A program made the translations under genes and the position numbers. Shown here piece by piece: positions 6,972-14,215 of a DNA stretch of 18,395 bases (within the stretch, counting starts at the first letter, position 1; every line of letters begins with the position of its first letter). The notes beneath the pieces were generated by a model. That model was not told the DNA's origin and did not search any database. It saw only the letters and a list, made by a program, of their open reading frames with translations. This DNA is from Cyclobacteriaceae bacterium (GTDB taxonomy: Bacteria; Bacteroidota; Bacteroidia; Cytophagales; Cyclobacteriaceae), in NCBI GenBank assembly GCA_025455225.1, contig JALOMY010000113.1, positions 1-18,395 of the forward strand, read 5' to 3'.

Positions 6972-8015
6972 TCAGAGTTTAACTACCTTCTTTTTTGAAT
7001 GGCTTTGATAAGCACCTTCAATAATCTTCATCACATCTACACCTGCATCGGCATTAACCAAAACGGGTTGATTTTTGGTTATAGCGTTGTAAACGTCATC
7101 AAAATAACCAATGTAATTACCGGGTAAGGAGGTTATGCGTTCGCGCACGATCACTCCGTTTTTCTCCGTATGCAAAATTCCTTGCTCGCTTTTCGGTTCA
7201 ATGCCGTACCCCTCAGCATTTGGTTTGATACCCTTAAGCAGGCTGGCTTCCTGCACATCGGCTCGTGATTTTAAGAACGAACCCTTCTTGCCATGAACCT
7301 GGTAAGCCGGAGCAGGTTCCCGAACGAAGTAACCCGATTTAAGTCGAACACGGTGCTTCTTGTAGTAAAGAAGAATCTCAAAGTAATCTTCAACCTTCGA
7401 ATCAGCACGCGTAATCATAAAATCGGCAAAAACTGCGTCTGGCATTCCGAACAAAACCAACGCCTGGTCGATCAGGTGCGGACCCAGGTCGTACACATTA
7501 CCTGCACCCGGACCGGGAATTTCTTTATGTACCTTCTGACTTAATCCGGCATTAAAACGATCAAAGCAAATGGTCGCCTCCACAATCTCACCGAGCAAAC
7601 CTTCGCGGATTACTTTTTGAACCGTTTTGAAATCGCTGTCCCATCTGCGGTTCTGAAATACAGAAAGAATTCGTTTTTGCTCTTCCGCCAATAGCTTCAA
7701 TTTTTCCGCTTCAGCGACCGTAGTGGTAAAAGCTTTCTCTACAATGATGTGTTTACCCGCCAGCAGAGCTTGTTGTGCATACTCGAAATGAGAATTAATG
7801 GGCGTATTAACAACTACCAATTCCACTTCCGGATCTTCAAGGACGGATTCCAGGCTGGCATAACTTCTTGTGCTGGGATAATCAGCTTCGATATTCTTTT
7901 TTGTCCGCTCCCATGATCCCATCAACCGGAAACCCGGATGAACAGAAAGAAAGGGCGCATGAAATACCTTACCGGACATGCCGTAGGATAACAACACGGT
8001 GTTAATCACCTTCAT
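6972..8015 (-). CDS. Gfo/Idh/MocA-family NAD(P)-dependent oxidoreductase
   Basis: The protein has 347 residues, normal length. The N-terminal Rossmann fold opens with SYGMSGKVFHAPFL (10-23), the signature of the YdgJ/YhhX/IolW branch. The C-terminal alpha/beta domain carries NRRWDSDF (122-129) and DLGPHLIDQ (176-184), with conserved Asp176 and His180. The active-site Lys94 sits in VEKAF, where most relatives have EKP. Members oxidise or reduce sugars and inositols such as scyllo-inositol using NAD(P). The substrate here is unknown. It stands alone on the minus strand, tail to tail with the receptor gene and head to head with the quinoprotein gene. ATG 8015 is supported by the position of the Rossmann glycine motif. 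Confidence 0.9.
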   Translation of the reverse strand: MKVINTVLLSYGMSGKVFHAPFLSVHPGFRLMGSWERTKKNIEADYPSTRSYASLESVLEDPEVELVVVNTPINSHFEYAQQALLAGKHIIVEKAFTTTVAEAEKLKLLAEEQKRILSVFQNRRWDSDFKTVQKVIREGLLGEIVEATICFDRFNAGLSQKVHKEIPGPGAGNVYDLGPHLIDQALVLFGMPDAVFADFMITRADSKVEDYFEILLYYKKHRVRLKSGYFVREPAPAYQVHGKKGSFLKSRADVQEASLLKGIKPNAEGYGIEPKSEQGILHTEKNGVIVRERITSLPGNYIGYFDDVYNAITKNQPVLVNADAGVDVMKIIEGAYQSHSKKKVVKL

Positions 8016-8179
8016 AATATAGACTCAGATTAATTCTGTTAAGGTAAAAAGTATTGGTGAGTTACACTACCTCTTCAACCAGCAATGGAAAATGAAGAAA
8101 AAATCACGGGAAATTATTCAGATCCAAATAAATTCAAGTGTTTATAAATATATTCCGAGTGTGATACCATGATTGACCT

Positions 8180-10249
8180 ATGAAATTTCCGGCCATACTG
8201 TTTTTAATTTTATTTATTCTTTCCGCTTGCAAGAAGTCCAAGATCAATACATCAAACGTACATCAATTGCAGGTTGCCTGGGTTTATCATACTAACGATG
8301 CCGATACGGTCAATAAATCACAAATCCAGTGTAATCCGATAATTATTGACAGTGTGCTTTACGGCACCACACCCCAACTGGTGGTATTTGCTTTGGATGC
8401 ATCAACCGGAAAAGAATTATGGCGGTTTGATCCGAAAAGTGAACAGTTTAAAGATTTCCCGGCCACGAGGTTTATTATGAACAATAACCGGGGTGTTACC
8501 TTTTGGCAGGAAGGCGATGATAAACGGATTCTGATGATTGCCGGTAATTTCCTGTATGCCATCCGCGCTTCCGATGGTTCCAGAATTTCTTCCTTTGGTA
8601 AGAATGGTGTAATCGATTTGAAAAAAGGACTGGACCGTAACGTTGATGAACTGTATGTTACCTCTACTTCACCTGGCATCATTTATAAGAATTTGTTCAT
8701 CATCGGATCGCGTGTTTCCGAAGGCAGTGATGCCGCTCCCGGTCATATACGCGCTTACGATGTAAAAACCGGTGAACAAGTCTGGATCTTTCATACCATT
8801 CCTCATCCGGGTGAGTTTGGTTATTCAACCTGGGAAGATTCACTGGCCTATCAGCGGATTGGAGGAGCCAACGCCTGGGCAGGCTTTAGTCTCGATGAAG
8901 AACGGGGCATCGTTTATGTACCTACCGGTTCTGCTGCCTTTGATTTTTATGGAGGCAAACGAAAAGGATCCAATCTTTTTGCCAATTCTGTATTAGCGTT
9001 GAATGCTGCCACCGGTAAACGCATCTGGCATTTTCAAACTATCCATCACGATATCTGGGATTTTGATTTACCTACGGCACCTGCCCTGGTTACGCTGAAA
9101 AAAGGATGGCGCACCATCGATGCCGTGGCACAACCAACCAAAACCGGGTTTGTCTTTTTATTCGATCGTGAAACCGGTGAGCCGATCTATCCCATTGAAG
9201 AAGTCGCGGTATCTACTGGTACGGATCTGAAAGGAGAGAAACTTTGGCCAACACAACCCAAACCCACGCTACCGGAACCTTTCATGAGGCAAACCATGAC
9301 GGAAGAGGATCTTAATGATCTTGTTCCGGATTCTTCTTACCAGGAATTGAGAAGCAGGTTTAAGCAGTTTCGTTCGGGCGGTATGTTTATTCCTCAATCA
9401 ACACAAGGAATAATAATGTTTCCCGGGTTAGACGGAGGTGCCGAATGGGGAGGTCCCGCATTCGATCCCGAAACCGGGTTACTCTATATTAATTCCAATG
9501 AAATGCCGTGGGCAATCACCATGAAAGAAGTTGATCTTTCGAATGCTGCTGCCGAAAATTATGGAATAGCCGGAAAGCGGTTATACAACCAAAATTGCCT
9601 CGCCTGCCATGGGCCTGATTTGAAAGGTTCAGGTAATAACCCGGGCATTACCAATGCATCCGAAAAATACACCAGTAAAACACTCATTGATCTCATCCGT
9701 TCAGGAAGGAGAATGATGCCGGCTATCACACATTTAAAGCAAGAAGAACTGGATGCCATCGGTGCCTATGTAATGAACGATGAAATGAAATTTAAAGAAC
9801 GATTTCCCTTAAAACCGGCAGAGATTGATTCTTTCCGGTACCTCCCCTATACGATTACCGGTTACAATAAATTTTTAACCCGGGAAGGATATGCCGGCAT
9901 AAAGCCACCCTGGGGAACGTTGAATGCTATTGATCTTAATTCAGGCAAACTGGTTTGGAAAATTCCATTAGGTGAATATCCTGAGTTTAAAGAGAAGGGC
10001 ATCATTACCGGAACGGAGAATTACGGAGGACCTGCAGTTACTGCGGGTGGTCTTGTATTTATTGGTGCCACCCGGGATGATAAGTTCCGTGTATTTGATA
10101 AAACAAATGGTAAACTCCTTTGGGAGACTACCTTACCCGCATCGGCATTTGCAACACCGGCAGTTTACGAAGTGAACGGAAAACAATTTGTCCGGGGATG
10201 CTTATGTGGCTTTTTCAATTGCCGACTAAGCAAAGGAAACGGCCAATAA
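8180..10249 (+). CDS. PQQ-type quinoprotein dehydrogenase with cytochrome c domain, altered 3' end
   Basis: The protein has 689 residues. The start at ATG 8180 gives a lipoprotein signal (LILFILSAC, Cys17). Beta-propeller blades carry quinoprotein repeats such as ALDASTGKELWRFD, AYDVKTGEQVWIFHT, ALNAATGKRIWHFQT and AIDLNSGKLVWKIPLG. HHDIWDFDLPTAPAL is typical of the PQQ-binding propeller. A cytochrome c domain is inserted near 465-530, with heme motif CLACH (473-477) and likely Met ligand 513 in RRMMPA. It should oxidise an alcohol or sugar in the periplasm and pass electrons to the chain. Two oddities stand out. The first blade seems short, since INTSNVHQLQVAW follows the lipobox almost at once. 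The C-terminus after GKQFV is out of frame: the expected SGDAYVAF ending sits in another frame at 10191-10229. The protein may still fold, or the gene may be decaying. Confidence 0.88.
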   Translation: MKFPAILFLILFILSACKKSKINTSNVHQLQVAWVYHTNDADTVNKSQIQCNPIIIDSVLYGTTPQLVVFALDASTGKELWRFDPKSEQFKDFPATRFIMNNNRGVTFWQEGDDKRILMIAGNFLYAIRASDGSRISSFGKNGVIDLKKGLDRNVDELYVTSTSPGIIYKNLFIIGSRVSEGSDAAPGHIRAYDVKTGEQVWIFHTIPHPGEFGYSTWEDSLAYQRIGGANAWAGFSLDEERGIVYVPTGSAAFDFYGGKRKGSNLFANSVLALNAATGKRIWHFQTIHHDIWDFDLPTAPALVTLKKGWRTIDAVAQPTKTGFVFLFDRETGEPIYPIEEVAVSTGTDLKGEKLWPTQPKPTLPEPFMRQTMTEEDLNDLVPDSSYQELRSRFKQFRSGGMFIPQSTQGIIMFPGLDGGAEWGGPAFDPETGLLYINSNEMPWAITMKEVDLSNAAAENYGIAGKRLYNQNCLACHGPDLKGSGNNPGITNASEKYTSKTLIDLIRSGRRMMPAITHLKQEELDAIGAYVMNDEMKFKERFPLKPAEIDSFRYLPYTITGYNKFLTREGYAGIKPPWGTLNAIDLNSGKLVWKIPLGEYPEFKEKGIITGTENYGGPAVTAGGLVFIGATRDDKFRVFDKTNGKLLWETTLPASAFATPAVYEVNGKQFVRGCLCGFFNCRLSKGNGQ
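10191..10229 (+). other. Out-of-frame remnant of the quinoprotein C-terminus
   Basis: In a frame shifted from the 8180-10249 gene, these bases encode SGDAYVAFSIAD and a stop. This is the normal ending of this quinoprotein family, as I remember it. In-frame translation up to codon 10190-10192 ends in GKQFV. The usual VIACGGGK segment between the two is absent. A short deletion with frameshift explains both facts. Confidence 0.7.
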
Positions 10250-10253
10250 TTTA

Positions 10254-10334
10254 TTGAACAATTAATGCATCAAGGCTCAAAGGATCACAAAGGGCTTTGT
10301 GGACCTTCGTGTCCTCAGCGTCTTTGTGGTTCAA
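10254..10334. repeat. Intergenic palindromic element with CTTTGTG repeats
   Basis: It fills the gap between two convergent genes. It is bounded by TTGAAC and GTTCAA. The core is CACAAAG-GG-CTTTGTG (10286-10301), and CTTTGTGG recurs at 10322-10329 with CGTGTCCTCAGCGT between. This rhythm resembles a CACAAAG/CTTTGTG dispersed intergenic repeat that I recall from many bacterial genomes. It could also help separate the two transcripts, although no T-run follows the stem. Confidence 0.45.
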
Positions 10335-10340
10335 AACCTG

Positions 10341-11543
10341 CTAGACTTCCTCCGTTTTGAACGGTGCAAACTCATAGCCATCCTTAAGGTAATTCGGGAA
10401 AATCCGGATATGCTCTTTTTTTACTTGTTCAAAAAGCAACCTGCGTAACTCCAGCATATTTTCTCCCGTTTCCGCAGATACAAAAATTACATTGGAAAAA
10501 CCGAGTTCTCGGTAATACCCTTTCATGGCTTCAAGATCCAAAGGCTCACCAGTATGTTCCTTTTTTAGTGTATCAACTTTATTCAAAACCAAAACTACGG
10601 GAATTTCAGCCGCACCAATTTCGGATAAAGTTTTTGTAACAACTTCAATGTGATTGTCATGATACGGGTGGGCCACATCAACTACATGCAGCAATAAATT
10701 TGCTTCGCGAACCTCATCCAGTGTTGACTTAAAAGATTCAATCAGGTGATGGGGTAATTTTCGGATAAATCCAACCGTATCCGATAGCAGAAACGGGATA
10801 TTACCAAACGTGACTTTGCGAACCGTTGCATCAACCGTAGCAAATAACTTATTCTCAGCCAGTACACCAGATCCCGAGAGTTTGTTCATGAGCGTTGACT
10901 TCCCGGCATTAGTATATCCAACCAGAGCAACACGCACTACATTACTTCTTGATTTGCGTTGCGTCTTTCGTTGCTGATCAATCTTTTCAAGATCTTCTTT
11001 CAGCAGTTTAATGCGGTTGCGGATATTTCTGCGGTCGGTTTCGATTTCACGTTCACCGGCTCCACCCCGCGTACCGGTTCCGCCTCGCTGTCGCTCCAGG
11101 TGGGTCCACATACGGGTTAACCGTGGCAACAAGTATTGATTGCGGGCCAGTTCTACCTGGGTTCGGGCCTGGGCAGTCTGAGCCCGTTTCACGAAAATAT
11201 CCAGAATCAACAGGCTTCGGTCGTAAATCCGTACTTTATACTCCCTTTCTTTTGGATTAAGTTCATTTTCAAGGTTTCGCAATTGCGAAGGGGACAGATC
11301 GTCATCAAAAATGACATTCAGGATTTGGTGTGAAAACACATACTCTTTCAACTCCTCTAGTTTTCCTTTGCCGATGAATGTTCTTACATCCGGTTTTTGA
11401 AGATTTTGCACCAATCGGCTTTCGGTCTTTAAACCTGCAGTTTCCGCCAAAAAGGCAAGTTCATCTAAATGTTCCTCGGTTAGTTCCGGATGCCGCGAAT
11501 CGCCCAAGGCAACCAATACCGCTGTTTGTATTTCTTTTTTCAT
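10341..11543 (-). CDS. hflX: Ribosome-associated GTPase HflX
   Basis: The protein has 400 residues, typical length. The HflX-specific N-terminal domain covers about 1-150 (TFIGKGKLEEL, VIFDDDLSPSQLRNLE, DRSLLILDIF, RTQVELARNQYLLPRL). The glycine-rich linker GGTGTRGGAGE (154-164) follows, then a helical linker and the G domain. G1 is GYTNAGKST (209-217), G3 is DTVGF (255-259), G4 is NKVD (321-324) and G5 is SAETG near 356. HflX binds the large subunit and splits stalled or stress-arrested ribosomes; this is established for homologues. It is a single-gene unit here. No stress promoter could be recognised in the 216-bp gap upstream, which it shares with the divergent EPS operon. Confidence 0.97.
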   Translation of the reverse strand: MKKEIQTAVLVALGDSRHPELTEEHLDELAFLAETAGLKTESRLVQNLQKPDVRTFIGKGKLEELKEYVFSHQILNVIFDDDLSPSQLRNLENELNPKEREYKVRIYDRSLLILDIFVKRAQTAQARTQVELARNQYLLPRLTRMWTHLERQRGGTGTRGGAGEREIETDRRNIRNRIKLLKEDLEKIDQQRKTQRKSRSNVVRVALVGYTNAGKSTLMNKLSGSGVLAENKLFATVDATVRKVTFGNIPFLLSDTVGFIRKLPHHLIESFKSTLDEVREANLLLHVVDVAHPYHDNHIEVVTKTLSEIGAAEIPVVLVLNKVDTLKKEHTGEPLDLEAMKGYYRELGFSNVIFVSAETGENMLELRRLLFEQVKKEHIRIFPNYLKDGYEFAPFKTEEV

Positions 11544-11759
11544 AGAAAATCATGGCAATGTAATTACTACCCAATCCTCATTTTCCATTACGTATTGATT
11601 TAATTATAGATAAATGAAAAAATGGCAGAGTGGGTACGATTTTACAAACTCATAAAATAATTTAAGGGTTCCGCGCACGGTTCACTTTTTCAGGCAACAT
11701 TCTTTAATTAAGTTTACGAAACTGATTTTCAGTTATAAGACTCTCTTAAACCTATACCT

Positions 11760-12890
11760 GTGAAAGTTGCCGTTGTGCTGAACACATCCTGGAATATTGT
11801 GAATTTCAGGATGAATCTGATCAAATCCCTTCAGGAACAGGGACATGAAGTACATGCCATTGCTCCTTACGACATACACACACCTGAACTGATTCAAGCA
11901 GGATGTATTTATCATAAAGTTAAGATGGACAGCCGGGGCGCCAATCCCATAAAAGACCTGGCGCTTATTTTTGAATTGTATTTCATCTATAAGAACATCC
12001 GACCCGATATTATTCTTCACTATACCATCAAACCGAATGTGTACGGAACCCTGGCTGCCAATTTTCTGCAGATACCAGTGGTTAATAATGTTTGCGGACT
12101 GGGAACTGTTTTTCTCAAGGAAGGTCTGGTTTCATCCATTGCAAAATTTCTATATCGGCTGAGTTTCCGTTATGCACGCAAAGTTTATTTCCAGAATCCG
12201 GATGATTTAAGTCTATTTATTAATGAAAAGCTGGTTCCGGAGTCGGTTGTTGATTTACTGCCCGGATCAGGTATTGATCTGACTAAATTCAAGCCCCTAC
12301 CCTTTAACCGCAACAAAGAATTTACTTTCCTGCTAATCTCCCGCCTTATAACTGATAAAGGTGTTCTCGAATATATTGACGCCATCCGGCAACTCAAAGC
12401 TGAAGGCATTCAAGCCCGGTTTCAGATTTTAGGTTCAATCGATGAAATGCATAAGCGTGGGATTAAAAAAGAAATTATTGAATCTTGGATCTCAGCCGGC
12501 ACGGTTGAATACCTGGGTACTACCGATGACGTACGTCCCTTTATTGAAAAAGCAGATTGTGTAGTACTTCCCTCGTATCGTGAAGGCACCCCGAGAGTCT
12601 TACTCGAAGCAGCAAGTTCTGCCAAACCTATTATCGCAACAGATGTTCCCGGTTGCCGGGAAGTAGTAGAAGACCAGGTAAATGGTCTTCTCTGTAAATT
12701 AAAAGACTCACAAGACCTGGCCGATAAAATGCGTACAGTTTCGCGTTACACCGATGATCAACTAAAAATGCTGGGCATTAACGGAAGGCTCAAAGTTGAA
12801 TCGCAGTTTGATGAATCATTGGTAATCAATAAATACCTGCATACCTTGGACGAACTCAAGTCCAAATCAGTTAGTCATGCAGGTTATTGA
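11760..12890 (+). CDS. Family 4 (GT-B) glycosyltransferase
   Basis: The protein has 376 residues and starts at GTG 11760. The N-terminal strand VAVVLNTSW must be included for the Rossmann fold, so the next ATG (11811) is too late. The acceptor-binding half carries HYTIKPNVYG and NNVCGLGTVF, motifs of the CapL/PglA-like branch. The donor half carries LLISRLITDKG and the EX7E motif (Glu275 and Glu283 in SYREGTPRVLLEA), followed by DVPGCREVV. It should add a sugar to a lipid-linked intermediate at the inner face of the membrane. The sugar cannot be predicted. It is the first gene of the EPS operon, and its last 14 bp overlap rmlC. Confidence 0.92.
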   Translation: MKVAVVLNTSWNIVNFRMNLIKSLQEQGHEVHAIAPYDIHTPELIQAGCIYHKVKMDSRGANPIKDLALIFELYFIYKNIRPDIILHYTIKPNVYGTLAANFLQIPVVNNVCGLGTVFLKEGLVSSIAKFLYRLSFRYARKVYFQNPDDLSLFINEKLVPESVVDLLPGSGIDLTKFKPLPFNRNKEFTFLLISRLITDKGVLEYIDAIRQLKAEGIQARFQILGSIDEMHKRGIKKEIIESWISAGTVEYLGTTDDVRPFIEKADCVVLPSYREGTPRVLLEAASSAKPIIATDVPGCREVVEDQVNGLLCKLKDSQDLADKMRTVSRYTDDQLKMLGINGRLKVESQFDESLVINKYLHTLDELKSKSVSHAGY

Positions 12891-13431
12891 GACCGGAATT
12901 AAAGATCTCGTTGAAATTATTCCAAGTGTTTTTCATGATTCCCGCGGCTGGTTTTTTGAATTTTACAAAGATCAGGTATATCGACAGAATGGCATTGGCT
13001 GCCAATTTCGTCAGGATAACATCAGCTATTCCAAGAAAGGAGTAGTTCGAGGTCTGCATTTTCAATTACCCCCGAACGATCAGGCTAAACTCGTCTCTGT
13101 TTTAAGTGGAAAAGTACTGGATGTTGTGGTCGATCTGAGGAAAGGATCCCCAACCTTTGGTAAAGTTCATCGGTGCATCCTTGACTCGGAAAAGCATAAT
13201 TTATTGATGGTACCAGAGGGGTTTGCCCATGGATTTGCTTCCCTGGAAGATTCATTGTTTATCTACAAGACCTCCAGCCTTTACCATAAAGAATCAGAAT
13301 GCGGTATTCGTTGGGATGACCCAACCCTTAACATCTCCTGGTTGGTAGCTGATCCTTTACTTTCCGACAAAGACCGGCAGCTGCCTACCTTCGATGAGTT
13401 GTTGAGAAAATCATTAATTTCACGGGATTAA
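12877..13431 (+). CDS. rfbC: dTDP-4-dehydrorhamnose 3,5-epimerase
   Basis: The protein has 184 residues, normal for RmlC. The cupin carries the catalytic His in RGLHFQ (His61), VLSGKVLDVVVDLRKGSPTFG, PEGFAHGF (113-120) and the catalytic Tyr130 in IYKTSSLYH. The end has the usual IRWDDP and LSDKD motifs. It converts dTDP-4-keto-6-deoxyglucose to dTDP-4-keto-L-rhamnose in the cytoplasm. Its partners RmlA, RmlB and RmlD are not in the window, so they must be encoded elsewhere, or the product feeds another deoxysugar. ATG 12877 lies inside the end of the glycosyltransferase gene (14-bp overlap), which suggests coupled translation. Confidence 0.96.
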   Translation: MQVIETGIKDLVEIIPSVFHDSRGWFFEFYKDQVYRQNGIGCQFRQDNISYSKKGVVRGLHFQLPPNDQAKLVSVLSGKVLDVVVDLRKGSPTFGKVHRCILDSEKHNLLMVPEGFAHGFASLEDSLFIYKTSSLYHKESECGIRWDDPTLNISWLVADPLLSDKDRQLPTFDELLRKSLISRD

Positions 13432-13445
13432 TAAATTCCATTGAT

Positions 13446-14204
13446 TTGAAACGGTTATTGCTGGTGTTCAGTCAGGCAGTATTGGCTGCTATTCTATTTA
13501 CTTCATGTGCATCGTACAAGGCCAACATTATGTTTAAGGTTCCGGAAGATGCAACCCTTCAGAAACAAGCAGAGGAAGTACAACGAAATTACGTTATCCA
13601 GAAAAATGACATGCTCAAACTGGATGTATATACCAACAAGGGCGAATTAATTATCGACCCTGATTTTAATTTAATGAAGGAAATCCCCGTACAAAATGCC
13701 CAGCGGAGACCCGATCCGAATTACCTGGTCGATGTCAATGGAGTTGCTAAATTCCCTATGCTGGGTGAATTGAAAGTAGAGGGCTTGACTATACGTCAGA
13801 CTGAGGAAATACTTCAGAAAGAATATGCCCGGTATTACACTGACCCCTTTGTTGTTTTGCAATACATTAACAAACGGGTTATTGTATTGGGAGCTCCTGG
13901 AGGTCAGGTGATTCCCCTGGTCAATGAGAATGTTACGCTGGCTGAAGTTCTGGCCCTGGCGTCAGGAATAGAGAATAATGCAAGAGCTACCAACATACGG
14001 GTATTACGGGGTGATCAGTACTTTGTAGCCGATTTCAGTACAATTGCCGGTTACCAGAAATCGAATATGATTATGCAGCCGGGTGATATCGTTTATGTAG
14101 AACCCATCCGCAGGCCGGTTAGTGAAGCCTTTCGTGATTACGGTGTAATTGTAAGCGTATTGACCAGTTTAACCACGCTTATTGTAGTATTGACCAGTTT
14201 ATAA
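13446..14204 (+). CDS. Wza-like polysaccharide export lipoprotein
   Basis: The protein has 252 residues. It starts at TTG 13446, the only start that keeps the lipoprotein signal (MKRLLLVFSQAVLAAILFTSC, Cys21); the first ATG would remove it. The Poly_export domain covers about 47-145 (VIQKNDMLKLDVYT, YLVDVNGVAKFPMLGELKV, EEILQKEYARYYTDPFVVLQY). One SLBB-like region follows (RVIVLGAPGGQVIPLVNENVTLAEVLALA, MQPGDIVYVEP). A C-terminal hydrophobic helix covers about 234-252. It should form the outer-membrane export channel and dock to the Wzc-like protein encoded 11 bp downstream. It is shorter than E. coli Wza, having fewer SLBB units, as is usual in Bacteroidota. The last helix contains an internal duplication (VLTSL twice). 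Confidence 0.93.
   Translation: MKRLLLVFSQAVLAAILFTSCASYKANIMFKVPEDATLQKQAEEVQRNYVIQKNDMLKLDVYTNKGELIIDPDFNLMKEIPVQNAQRRPDPNYLVDVNGVAKFPMLGELKVEGLTIRQTEEILQKEYARYYTDPFVVLQYINKRVIVLGAPGGQVIPLVNENVTLAEVLALASGIENNARATNIRVLRGDQYFVADFSTIAGYQKSNMIMQPGDIVYVEPIRRPVSEAFRDYGVIVSVLTSLTTLIVVLTSL
14157..14201 (+). repeat. 15-bp direct repeat in the export-protein C-terminus
   Basis: GTATTGACCAGTTTA occurs at 14157-14171 and 14187-14201, in the same frame, 30 bp apart. It encodes VLTSL twice in the last membrane helix. The second copy runs into the stop codon. Confidence 0.85.
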
Positions 14205-14215
14205 GGGACAGAAAA

